The position numbers were made by a program, and so were the translations under genes. Below are positions 53,301 to 64,000 of a stretch of DNA of 64,000 nucleotides, piece after piece. Source of the stretch: Dirofilaria immitis (Eukaryota; Nematoda; Chromadorea; Rhabditida; Onchocercidae); the NCBI GenBank assembly GCA_024305405.1, contig JAKNDB010000079.1, positions 2,780,501 to 2,844,500 of the forward strand, given 5' to 3'. Numbering within the stretch: position 1 is the stretch's first letter; each line of letters starts with the position of its first letter. The notes beneath the pieces were generated by a model. The model searched no databases. It was not told where the DNA came from and saw only the letters and a program-made list of their open reading frames with translations.

Positions 53301-55926
53301 TTAGTGGTATCTTTCACTTATATCCATTTTTCACTATGGATATGAATTTTTTCAAGAGTTTCTATAATAGCATATATGAAATTTAAACTGTACCATTTTT
53401 ACTAGACATTTAATTCTGATAATATTTACAAGCTGCAAAAATCTCTGTTGTTCAGGTAATCGTAAATTTGGTGAATCAGAAAGGACGTGAAAGGCGTGTT
53501 GGTGGAGAGCTCGATCGGGTTGTTCTACGTACAAATTTAGACTTCGTCAGGTAAATCAACATAAATAATTTAATATTCTCTCTAGCATTTATTGAAGGAA
53601 GGACTAGGAAAAGGGAAAGGATTAAAGTGATACAGTCAAATTTAAGCGTTCATTTCGAAGCTTGGATTTTATATTTAATAACTAATTGGTTATTTTTAGG
53701 CTCAATGCATTTGATTTTCATAAGGAATGTCGCACATTAAATTGGGGTCGATTAGATATACTTAAGAAGCAACTTCGAGGCGAAATTACGGAATTTGGGT
53801 ATATCTATCATTACTATTAATCTAATACTTAGACTTATAGAAAACATATGTTTTTGCAGACTGCAACACTCTGTGGTTCTGATGAAGAAGAATAGTCTCA
53901 TATTTTAATATGACGTTGATAAGCATATTAAAGTTTTACGTTTCAGAACATTAGAAACTACTTTGTGAAGAAATTGAAAAAGAACACTTTACTATTAAAA
54001 ATTGAATTTAACGTAGTTCATATATTACTTCTTGGCAGATTTTTTGCATCAATTGTAAACTCCACGAAACAAATGAACAAGCAAAAGGATTTTTCGTACT
54101 AATTGTATGGACTGTTTGGATAGAACTAATGTTGCTCAATCGATGTTAGCTAAGGTGTTCTATTTTGAAATAATTTTCTATTTTTTTATAAATACTCTTA
54201 TTTTCTTGCTCATAGTATATTATTATTACTAAGAATTGGTCTTGTTTGTAGTAATACTTTTTCGTATAATTGTCGTTTATAATGATATTTTAATTTATAT
54301 GAAAGGTAATTCATCTGATTGAACTGATCTTACACAGCCTTCTTATTTTTCGCTTACATATATGAATGCATAACATCCATTTAACTGTTTATGTAATCGT
54401 CTCAGACGCTTTTAGGAATCACTGAAAGATCAGTTGTCTTATATGAAGATCATCAGTAATGGATTTGAAGTTGATAATTATCCAGAATTATCTGCCACTT
54501 TCAAGAAAAGTAAGTACATTTTTGAATGCTATGCAAATATATGTCATATTCCCATGTACTGTGAAGTCAAATATGTTTTATCATTATCATCTTATAGTTT
54601 GGGCCGATAATGGCGATGAATGCAGTCGCCAGTATGCGGGAACAGGCGCATTAAAGGTTTAGTAATCATTTTTTGAATGAAAGAGAAATTTGATGCAATA
54701 TTTTTATTTAATTTCTCCATGACAATTGAAATTTAATATAACGATTGACAATTTTTACTGATCTCCATCTTTACATCTAACATATTCGATTACAGCGAAA
54801 AATAATGAATTATGAAGTAAATCGTTTCTCAAGCATGATTTTATTTTATATGTCTTCTGAAATATCATCCATCAAATCATTCATGTAACCAATACGATTG
54901 GTTGATTTTTACAGCCTTTACTGATATTACTACGAAATATTTTTTCTAATACTTATCCAATTTTATTCCAAATAACATTCACGCCAAAAATTTGCGTATT
55001 ATTGAATTTTATTGCGCATTCAGTCGCTATAGTTCCTCATTGTTGTAACAACACTTATTTAAAAACTTTTTATAGGCTGATTATACGCGTTTTGGTAGAC
55101 GGACTTTTTCCGGAGCATGGAATGATTGTATAAATGCTTTCACACGTTATTTTCGAAACAATTTTGCAGATGGTTACAAACAGGTTGCTGGAATTTTCTC
55201 GAACTTTTTAATCAAAAATTTTCATAATAATGAAATAAAGTTTTATCATTTCAAGATAAATAACTTTATGGAATGATTTTAGGATGCGATCGACCTCTTC
55301 CTTGGTAATTTTCGTGTTGATCCAAACAATTTACCAGCAACTTTCGAAACTACAGTACTCAATTTTGATTATCATGGTGGCGCTATTGTGGGTGCAATTT
55401 TTGCAGCTGCTATGGTCATTCTTTGTGTACTAGTAGCAGGTAAGCATTTATAAGTATAAGTTTTACTATGGATTTTAAATTTGAAAAATTTAAAAAAATA
55501 CTCGGAAGTCCAGCTTGTGTGGATTAAACTTATGAAGAATAAATGACATAGCTTGAGGCTAAAAATAACACCTTTCATCCAAAAATAAACTATTTTTGGA
55601 GCACAGATAATTTTGATTGAAAAATCTTAGAATAGACATTCTATGTCTTGATTTATTGAAAATTTAAATGTTCTTAAATTGCCTTATCGATCCCAAATGC
55701 TTTTAATATATATATGTTTTGATCTTTTTGTACATAAGCATATCATGCCAGTGAATGACTTTTTCGAAACAATAAATAAAAGTCTATATTTTAAGCTTTA
55801 AAAATTTTAATTTCAGAAAACTTGACAGCAACCATATTTTGGCTGATAATTTTTATGTCATTAATGTTATTCATATTCATCAATGGTGAGGAATTCGTAA
55901 GCAAACCTCGATTAAAAGCTGATTAG
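50310..55926 (+). CDS. sac-1: SAC1 phosphatidylinositide phosphatase
   Basis: ER/Golgi membrane lipid phosphatase that dephosphorylates PI4P and other monophosphoinositides. Sixteen exons: 50310-50347, 50641-50750, 50934-51017, 51164-51291, 51568-51720, 52044-52213, 52707-52839, 53018-53161, 53456-53550, 53700-53798, 54039-54154, 54416-54509, 54598-54656, 55076-55183, 55283-55439, 55817-55926, about 598 residues (human SAC1 is 587). SAC-domain landmarks: [56 protein letters not shown] and the catalytic CX5R loop CMDCLDRT encoded at 54104-54127. Then [19 protein letters not shown], and two C-terminal membrane segments ([20 protein letters not shown] and [16 protein letters not shown]). The tail RLKAD resembles a KXKXX-type COPI retrieval signal. 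One T must be removed from the run at 54090-54094, just before the catalytic loop, to keep the frame. Confidence 0.95.
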
Positions 55927-57851
55927 AAATTTTTGATCCTATTTAATTTTGATTTTGAAATTAAAGAGTTGGTAATGGATATTTTTAGCGATAAAAATTA
56001 AAAGTGCTTTTATTTGCATCCTACAAATTCTTTTGATGTAGTCAAAGTTTTCCTTTTCCTTCTCAATTTTTGATATCTTTAACATTGCTAAAGTTCAATA
56101 AAAATTGGTACAGTCTTGTGATAGGAGGCTCGAAAAATTTGTTTCTTTGAACTTTAGCAATTGGTGGTCGTAAATGCAAAACAAATAAATCATTGGAATT
56201 GGTCATTTATATGCGAATAAAATATTAAATGTCATGAATAATTTTTCTCATATTAAGCCACAAGACTTAGAATTTAAAAGTTAAATGGAAAAGTTCCTAA
56301 AAGCAATTTTATTGATATCATGTACTTTCATACTTCCGTTTAGTAATTTTTTTTCTTATATTTTATTCACATATATTTAGTTACGGTGTTGTGCCAATTT
56401 CTATCAAGATATTTAATTCGCTCCTTAAAGTGCCACTATCTACTTATAAACCTTTTTCGCGGTTATGTTAAAATTTTTCTCCATTTTTAGTCGGATTGCA
56501 AACTCATGTTTATCGTTAGATCATTTCAGTTAGTAGATAAATGGATTTTCTTAGCTATTGATTTCAGTTGAAGCTAATTTGTACAGAAACATTTATTTGT
56601 TTATTACTGCTTATTTCTCCGTGATAATATTTCTCATGTGATTAAATCCACTTTCTTCATTGATTCCGTAATGCTATTCTATGCATCTACTACTTTTCAT
56701 CCCTGTTATTTGATGATGTATTGCTTTTTCTTTTCAAATTTTCTCCGTAGCTCAAATCAAATTTTTAATTGAAATTCGAACTTCATTTCGAATATTCACT
56801 TATTATATTTTCGACAAATTTGAAAAGTAATTTTTCTTTTGCACTACTCCTCCCATTAATTTTCACTGCTCATGCTTAGTCGTTTAAAAAATTATGCATT
56901 TATCTTTAAATTTGTCAATTAGAATGTAAGGAAACAAGATTTTTACTATTTGCAATTTTAGCTTCGATTAGCTTAACTAAATTATTTCATCGGCCAGCCA
57001 TGTTTCATTTGTGCATATTCATGTACGATCATGTCTTGACTAGTAGATATGTATATTGAATGATTAAATGATATATTTTCGCTGGATAATTCCAAGTGCC
57101 AATCTTTATTTTATTTATTTATTTTTTATTTCTTGTATTGCATTATTCCCCGAGATTCGTTCATTTAATTTCATCTGACAGTCGCCGTTATTGTTGCTTA
57201 TGTATATTTTATGTTTTCCTTCAAAAAAAAAAAAGTAAAGAAAATGAGCATGGAATGAGAATTAGAATATTGCTGTCAGATTATAAACTATGTGATAGCT
57301 ATTTAAAAATGTGATTACTGCTGATAGTATCTATGCTTAAAGATAAGATCTGTATTACGATGCATGTAATGATATTACTAATGTATGCATAAACGCATAA
57401 AGTATATTATTAAATATAACAATCAAAGTGAATAATATTTCAATATTTTCAATTCATTTGAAATATTTATATGCGATGAATATAATTTCTGATCGATAAA
57501 GTGAAGGAAGTTTGGTGATCAGTTCGAAAGAGCACATAAATCGGGAATTTATTAAACGATTCTTATTACGTAATTTTTGGTTTTTTTCTATTTTTTGTTA
57601 TTAAACTTTTAAGAAATTTTATTTCACAATAAGTTTAATCTATTATGAAGTTGCTAGAAACATTAAGATTATCAAAATGAATCTGATAAATGGTTGAATT
57701 GTTAATATAAAATATTAGACGTGAAAATGCTTTTAACGTTAATAATTATTAACTGTTTAGCTGAAAAGTTATTTGTAATTTCTAACTATTTGTAATTTCA
57801 TCATTTGTATAATATAGTATATCTAGGGTTTTTATAAAAATTTTTTTTAAG
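55927..57851. other. Region downstream of SAC1, no firm gene
   Basis: It holds the SAC1 3' region and a 15-bp-armed inverted repeat at 56084-56161. A 30-codon open stretch at about 56383-56470 follows the acceptor-like ATATATTTAG (YGVVPISIKIFNSLLKVPL), but no partner exon was found, so I do not call it a gene. The remainder is T-rich on the plus strand. Confidence 0.5.
56084..56161. repeat. Inverted repeat, 15-bp perfect arms, 48-nt interior
   Basis: ATTGCTAAAGTTCAA (56084-56098) is exactly complementary to TTGAACTTTAGCAAT (56147-56161). Partial pairing may extend inward (AAAAATT against AATTTGTTT). Overall size is like a pre-miRNA hairpin, about 160 bp after the SAC1 stop codon and probably in its 3' UTR. 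Expression is unknown. Confidence 0.55.
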
Positions 57852-58066
57852 AAACGGAAACTTATCAAAATACTATTATTGAAATTAAATGTATTGAAAA
57901 GAAGAAGATCAGCATATATTGCGTATATGTAGATGATGAGTGGTCACATTCTTCATCACTTGATAATGTGGAATTATTTGCAATGCTCATAGAGTTCAAG
58001 ATAAATGCTACCAGTTAGAGCTAATTTATGAAGCCATCGTTGTTGATGATTTAAATTTAAAATCAG
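57852..58066 (+). CDS. Unidentified coding-like exon
   Basis: An acceptor TTTTTTAAG is followed by a long coding-like stretch containing ISIYCVYVDDEWSHSSSLDN, which stops at TAG (58016-58018). A second frame then reads CYQLELIYEAIVVDDLNLKS up to a good donor TCAG|GTAAAA. A one-base insertion near 57968-57972 would merge the two into one product, in keeping with frame breaks elsewhere in the window. I do not recognise the family. No neighbouring exon was found, so it may be a small gene, a remnant or part of a gene with unseen exons. Confidence 0.4.
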
Positions 58067-58161
58067 GTAAAAGTTATTGTTTGTAAGATCGAACTTAAAA
58101 CAAGTTAATAAAGTGTATTTATTTTACAAATTAGCAGTTTCTTCCGTATTAATGATTAATA

Positions 58162-59462
58162 TTACCATTCACTGTTTCTATCACTATCATCTATTATTAA
58201 ACACTGAATTGACATTTTGAGTTTTTCTGCCATCGGGATTTCTTTATATGAACTTTCTTCCTGCTTTGATGTTCCATGAGAATCCGTTTCAGGAGATTGT
58301 TTATTGATCTTTAATTCATCTTTCCGACTTCCTTTCGATTTCTCGGAACTTTCTCTTTTGAGCTGTCCGTTGATCTATAAGTTATTATTTCATCGTTGGA
58401 ACTTGATAGAAGGCCTAATCTTTGTTTATTTTTAGTCCAATCCTATTTATGTCCAATAAATAAATAAATAGGCACTTTAGGTATAAATATAAGATAATCT
58501 ACTAATTGAAAATGATAATACATTATCTGTGTATGATTTATCTGTTCCGATAATCGCACTTCTACTTGTGTTTGCTCACTTCGAAGACTCGGAATTGTTG
58601 ACCCCATTTGTGTTTTACTTATTCCTAATTTCTAAAGTATTCGATTAAATATGACATTAAATTATGTCGAACTAATTTGAATTCCGATTGCTGCCTTAAT
58701 TTAGACTGAGTATTGAAAGAAAAAGGATAAACAAAGAAAATTTTGAAAAATAATTGAGAAAAATATGTAATCTTGATATCCATTCCATTTCAGAAAATAA
58801 TACTGAAATTGGAAATGAGAAAGAGGAAGTTTATCATTTCACTTTTTCTAATTATTATCATAATGTATTTATTATCTTATGATAAATTATAAATTATTTA
58901 AGTGAACTGAGGTCAATTATATTAGTAGCACTAAGCACTTAAGAAGTTTTAATTTTATTTTAATTGTTGCAGAAGAATTTAATCATTACATTTTGTTCAT
59001 TTCTCTGATTGCCATCCGAATTTCCCTTCTCAACTGAAAAGCATCAATCCAGAAAAAGTTAAAAAGATGAAAGCATTTAAATAACTTAGGTACTTGGATA
59101 AATTCTAAGCTATTCTTATATTACTAATATTGCACTATTTTTTCCTAATGATCTTTCTATGCTATCTTAATCACTCCTGCAACTTAATTTAATAATTTAG
59201 ATCAAAATCTTCGAGACTTAGATTTGCATTTATCAATTTCAGTCAAAATTAATTTAGGAAAATTATATTCGTTGCCAAATTATTTACTTATCGATTATAA
59301 CATTTTCATTTGTTCCTCCAATAATTAAATCGATAGATTTTATTTTTGAATTTATAAGAGAATGAAACTTTAGAAATATCAATAACTTTTAGAATGTTTA
59401 CCTTTATCAATAGTTGATTTATTCGGTTGATTGTCATTTTCACGATCAAATTCAATCATCAT
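58162..59462 (-). CDS. Small unrecognised hydrophilic protein
   Basis: Four minus-strand exons chain in phase: 59462-59402 (starts MMIEFDRENDNQPNKSTIDK, donor G|GTAAAC), 59033-58990 (acceptor TTTTCAG, VEKGNSDGNQRNEQN), 58631-58503 or 58522 (KLGISKTQMGSTIPSLRSEQ) and 58374-58162 (Ser/Lys/Glu-rich, ending DDSDRNSEW). If the 58503 donor is used, the product is about 148 residues, charged, with no obvious signal peptide or membrane segment. The better donor at 58522 would shift the last exon to a short tail. An acceptor-like ATTTAAG lies just before the ATG, after an in-frame stop, which suits a trans-spliced first exon. No family recognised. Coding bias and phase agreement are the only evidence. 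Confidence 0.4.
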
Positions 59463-59898
59463 CGTTTTTCAACATTTGGTTTCTTAAATAAATTTAAAAA
59501 AAATGAATTTCCTACATTAACTTTTTATCCGTCTTCTACTTTAAAATTCTATAAATAAACTTAAGGATTGTAAAAAAATGTCAGTGAATGCTTATCAAAT
59601 ATCAATTAAAACTTTTTTTACATTTTCTTTCGATCTCTAATTGTGAATATTTTTTGTTTCTTAGAAATTTGCAATAATAGAATGTACTTTATTTAATGCA
59701 TTTGGTTGTTGCAGTTGATTCGTAGCTTGCGTTTCGTTTTGACTTTGCGCTTTCTTATACTGTAAATTATCGAATTAATTTTAAATTAATTTTCTAAAAA
59801 TTATTTCAATTTTTGATGTTAACTAAAAATGATAGAAAGTAATATTTTGATTCGATTATTAATAATAATACATATAAAAATAGTAATTTCAAGAAATT

Positions 59899-59938
59899 TT
59901 TATTCTTTCAAAATTGAAAAAAATTTTGAAAGAATAAA
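59899..59938. repeat. Perfect 17-bp hairpin
   Basis: TTTATTCTTTCAAAATT (59899-59915) pairs exactly with its complement at 59922-59938 around a 6-nt GAAAAA loop. Function unknown. Confidence 0.85.
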
Positions 59939-61567
59939 TGAAAAAAAATTGAAAGATTTTATTATTCATATTGTTAGCAATAATTAGATAAACTTTCATA
60001 TTACACATTTTTTCCTAATTAACACCATTCGATCTCTTCTTCACATTCTGAGAGAATAATCTATCATCGAACCTATCTATTATGCTGGTAAATTTTTGAT
60101 GATACATTTCCCAGTTATTCTACCCCGGTTATTCCCGTAAATTTATCTTTAACATAATCAATAACAATTTTTGCAAATTTTAATAATAAATTTTTTAATA
60201 GAATGAAAATGCTTAAAATAAATAATAATTTAAGAAATAAAACTTACATCACTTTTTGCTTCAACTGCAAATAATAAATATTAGTATTTGATAATTTAAA
60301 AAAAAAAAACTACGAAATCAAGATAAAACTACAACAAATCATTGAAGATCAAAGTGTAATTCTCGATATTATCATTACTTCTAGAAGGAATGTAGATGAT
60401 AAATTAGACCGAGATTGTTAATAATATTCGGAGATTTTGTCAAATTATCATGTAAAAGGTAAATTCAAGGGATTAACTTACAAAACATTGTCTAATGAAT
60501 GTTATAACAAGCAAGTTATATTAACAGAAGATTTCATAGGAAATTTAGTTTGTCAAGATTGAAAGTTTTCAAAATTGAATGACCATTGATTTCATTAAAA
60601 TGGAACCAGCAAATATTTTATGATGTACCAGGTGACTTTTAAAGTTCATATTTATATCTTAAGGTTCTTATCGATAAATGATAATTAATTTTGATAAATC
60701 ATTTCAAAAACCATAAAATTTGCATTATTATAATTAGTTGTTTATTGATATTTCTGTAGAAGTGAAAGAAAAACGAACTGGTTGTTCCGAGTATTAAGCT
60801 TTCTTGTGGTTTGACTGCTTTCTTCTTTTTCGTACATATCGCAATTGAAACAAAAATGAGTAAGCTTGCGAATATCGCTTCCTAAAATTTACGTTTAAAT
60901 TCATTGCGAAAATTTCCAAATTTTCTTAAATCTCATTTTTTCTTAAAACATAAGCACTTTCGGAAAAAAATTATCTTATCAAAATGATTATAAGTTTTTT
61001 TTTCTTATCATTAAACATCCAATTCTATTTTATCAATAAAGAACAAATGGATCAATTTAATCATTTCCTAATAACTTATATTTTATATTTCAAAATATTA
61101 TGAAATATCAATTTTGGATATTAAAATTAATAGAATCATTAAGTTATTTTAAATAAATTTAGACCTAACAAATTTTGCTTTCACTTTCGTTATTAAACTA
61201 AAATGAATTAAAGAAATTTCCAGACAGACGAGTGTCATGGATTCATAAATCATAAATGAGAGTGATTATTATTATTGAGAAAGTTGCATTAGTTAAGTTG
61301 GAAAAGGAGAGTTCATACGTAAAATGTAAACATTCTGTGGAAGCAATGAATAACTCTCAATAAGCATTGCAAATAGAGACGAACTAGCCGTCTCTTATAA
61401 ATTCTATTGAAAAAATGATCGAAATTAGTAAAATTAATAGTTTTTATATTAAAATTGTTTATACAAAAATTTCATTTTATTTCATAAAAGTATATAAATT
61501 TTAAAAATTTAAAATAAATGCAATAATTTAGTAAAAATTACAAAATTTTCTTTCTGATTTTCTTTTA

Positions 61568-61571
61568 TTAC

Positions 61572-61614
<43 letters not shown>

Positions 61615-61661
61615 GTTGTTATTATTATTATTGTTATTATCATTATTATTATTATTATTTC
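61568..61661. repeat. (ATT)n microsatellite
   Basis: A run of about thirty ATT trinucleotides with a few GTT and CAT interruptions. Confidence 0.95.
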
Positions 61662-63818
61662 TTAAGTTTATAAAAGAATTATAAGAAAAGTTTGCATTAA
61701 TTTTATTATTTATTTAATTTAATTATTTAAATAAAATATTTTGATGAATGATTCAACCGTTGCTTTTTTATAAAATTATTTTTGATATGATTGTGCAGCA
61801 TTAGAAAAAAAACTACATTACATTGAATAAATAGTGATAAGATGATGAATCAAGGAAATTCTATCAAATGATAGTTTTTTCAAAAAAAAAAAAACATGGA
61901 TGGAAGAAATACTAAAACGAAATATGCTGTGTATCGATAATATCGCTATCACAAAAAAACAGTTCTCGAAAGCTATTAATCATTATCATATTTGATTTGA
62001 TATGCAAAAATTTTATTAAAAAGTATAATATACAAGAATACGAAAATTTAATAATTATTCTGCATAAAAATTAGCTCTTTTTCTTCAGGTAATATCAATA
62101 TTACAAGTTAATTATTGAATCTTATCACTATTCAATTCATTTTATCAACTATTTGCAGCGATATAACACCTGATCTAATCATCGAAATATTAATACTTTG
62201 TAATTTTGTCCTGTAACCGTTCATTTCTTCGTTAATTTTTTTCGTATTCAACAATTTGTTACTGTCACAGTTAATGATTCGTTCTGAGTTAACTTAAATA
62301 AATGGATGCTTGAACCTTGAACTTAAATGACTGCTACTTTTTTAAATGCATTTTTTCATCTTTTGTGCTAGCTGCTCCATATCACTATTGTTATTGTAAC
62401 AATTGACCTTTGTCAAACCTGTTTATAGCTATTTTTTATTTCGTTAAATTGACCTTTTCTCTTTGATTGAACCGCTTAATGGTATATCATTCTTTTTATC
62501 AACACTGTTGTAATGTTTGCTTTATTTACCTATATACCTTTTACCCTTATTATACAAACAAATACTAATAATATTTTGAATTTGAATATAAATGTCAACC
62601 ACCCTGCATCATGTGAAGAGATCTTTTTAACATTTCTGATAAGAAGTTTGAATCATATTTTTGATTTTAGTTTGATTTTTAATCTGATACAGGCAATAAA
62701 TGATAATATCACTGAAATATAAGCCGTAACAGTATGATTTAACAATTTATCAATGCTACTGATAGTATGATATTCATCTTCTTCATAGAATTATCAAAAT
62801 TAAACAGTAAATTATGATAAATTTTCAAATGATTTTACGATGTTTAGAATAAATAAATAACATTTTATACATTCCACGATAACTTCATTTTACAATTTTC
62901 CAAAAATATACATATTGTTAAGCCAACTAACTTACGTTCATTTTAAAAAAATTCATTTCCATTAATGGAAATATAATTTGTATGTTGATTGATAAGTTAG
63001 ACAATTACAATTATCAATTAACTGATTAGTAAAGTATTAAAGATTCATTCTTCATTCGATCGACAAAGCTTTTTTTTTTATTTTATACTACTCAAAGATA
63101 AACTTTATGTCCTATCTTTGTCTAATCGATAAGTTATTCGAACAAATTTAGATTAAAAAAGAAAATTAAAATAAGCAAATTATTTAATAAAGTTTTATAA
63201 CTTTATTAAATATAAAAAAAGTTAGCGAAAAAAAACATTTTTAAAATATTTTTATTAATAAAATACATTTTATAATGTCAAATTTTATTATAAATAATCA
63301 CATCATTTCATTTTCATATCATAAAATTCCAATTATAAATATTGATAAGATATAATCGATAAATAAATTTTTCATAACTATTACTTCTACAATGCTATTA
63401 CTTCTATCAATTTTTTATAGTCACTGTTCCTACAGTTTTCTACAATCAACATTTCTACAGTATTCTTTAGTTAGTATTTTTATAGGCAAAGATTTTTGCA
63501 AATAAAATTTCTACAGTACCAATTCAATTACAGTATTTAATTTTTTTCAGCTTCTTCCAGTCTTAATGCTTGTTTGCTCTTAGTATTAATTCTTCGTTTC
63601 AACGCGTACTTTCATCAAAAATTCAATGCTTATCGCTTATTCCATTTGTAGTTATAGCCATTTCAATATTTCGATTTTAGTTTCATTTCAAATTAATCCT
63701 CGATTTTTAATTTCTTTCATTATATCCTTGTTATCATTCCGTACTCTGGGATTTAAAGAATTATGAAAACTATTAGTTAAATTTTAATTAATAAATCATT
63801 TAGCACCTGGCATCACAA

Positions 63819-63892
63819 GCCTGAGTAGCGCAGTTGGTTAGCGCGTCAGTCTCATAATCTGAAGGTCGTGAGTTCGAACCTCACCTCGGGCA
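63819..63892 (+). tRNA. tRNA-Met (CAU), elongator
   Basis: A complete cloverleaf: acceptor stem GCCTGAG pairs with CTCGGGC, with discriminator A at 63892. The D arm is GCGC..GCGC, and the anticodon loop CTCATAA carries CAT. The T arm has GTTCGAACC. The anticodon arm TCAGTCTCATAATCTGA is the same as in animal elongator Met tRNAs, and the first base pair is G-C, not the A-U of initiators. The A box is at 63826-63837 and the B box at 63872-63880. No intron. Confidence 0.97.
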
Positions 63893-63899
63893 TCTCTCG

Positions 63900-63903
63900 T
63901 TTT
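63900..63903 (+). terminator. RNA polymerase III terminator of tRNA-Met
   Basis: TTTT eight bases after the tRNA 3' end, the usual Pol III stop signal. Confidence 0.7.
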
Positions 63904-64000
63904 GCTTCTTAATTTTAATTTTTAAATCTTACTCTTTTTTTTTTAGCATATTCTTACCACATTCTTTATATAATGCGATATTTTGCAAATACAAATATAT

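Larger units (their letters stand above)
59463..63818. other. AT-rich region with weak minus-strand exon candidates
   Basis: Weak minus-strand candidates: 59759 to about 59690 (after TTTACAG; YKKAQSQNETQATNQLQQPN), a 17-base micro-exon at about 60267-60251 flanked by TTTGCAG and GTAAGT, and 60837 to about 60775 starting MYEKEESSQTTRKLNTRN. I cannot link them in one consistent frame. A 17-bp hairpin and an (ATT)n microsatellite are listed separately. Nothing else is recognisable. Confidence 0.4.

Noticed and set aside
53861..53910. Possible SAC1 exon after TTTTTGCAG
   Set aside because: It can be read in phase from the preceding exon but stops at TAA. Skipping it gives [12 protein letters not shown], which matches the SAC family better.
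62513..62722. 69-codon plus-strand open frame
   Set aside because: Asn/Ile/Leu-rich, no motif and no splice context; probably chance.
1..64000. Search for transposons, viral insertions, Wolbachia-like bacterial DNA or toxin genes
   Set aside because: No transposase, reverse transcriptase, long terminal repeats or bacterial-type dense ORFs seen on either strand.

Overview
This window looks like nuclear DNA from a nematode, probably a parasitic spirurid or filarial species. The evidence is a strongly AT-rich base composition, many short exons with GT..AG introns ending in TTTTCAG or TTTTTAG, trans-splice-like acceptors at start codons, and protein-level matches to metazoan families with C. elegans counterparts (SULP transporters, fhod-1, eaf-1, sac-1). 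The species call is an inference; the sequence does not name it. I see no prokaryotic, viral, CRISPR or transposase-bearing system.

Layout. (1) 1-1.1 kb: a degenerate 21-bp minisatellite that contains a decayed copy of a piece of the neighbouring transporter exon. (2) 1.1-9.3 kb, plus strand: an SLC26/SulP anion transporter that lacks its N-terminal exons (they must lie left of the window) and has two phase-compatible candidate last exons. (3) 9.3-26.2 kb: a long AT-rich intergenic region with microsatellites, small duplications, hairpins and a few short coding-like stretches. (4) 26.2-45.0 kb, plus strand: a complete 27-exon FHOD-class formin (about 1,720 residues), with an unusual 1.5-kb exon between the N-terminal GTPase-binding-like domain and the FH3 repeats. 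(5) 46.9-49.3 kb, minus strand: a six-exon EAF (ELL-associated factor) gene. (6) 50.3-55.9 kb, plus strand: a 16-exon SAC1 phosphoinositide phosphatase, head-to-head with EAF across about 1 kb. (7) 56-63.8 kb: sparse sequence with an unidentified plus-strand exon and a small unrecognised minus-strand gene. (8) 63.82-63.89 kb: an elongator tRNA-Met(CAU).

The strongest unexpected signal is technical or evolutionary. All four conserved protein genes carry isolated one-base frame breaks at homopolymer runs, eight in total (near 1208, 8678, 26331, 30816, 30981, 44572, 47489 and 54090). At each one, a one-base change restores both the conserved protein sequence and the splice phase. Residual long-read assembly error is the simplest explanation. 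Anyone predicting genes here without correcting for this will get truncated models, including a SAC1 broken at its catalytic loop and a FHOD broken in its N-terminal domain, its big exon and its DAD.

The genes do not form a pathway. They are a transporter, an actin assembly factor, a transcription elongation cofactor and an ER/Golgi lipid phosphatase. The only arrangement suggesting shared regulation is the divergent EAF/SAC1 pair. I found no convincing undescribed system. The best candidates for new biology are the FHOD insert exon, the alternative SLC26 C-termini and the small unrecognised genes at 57.8-60.8 kb and 9.5-10.6 kb.
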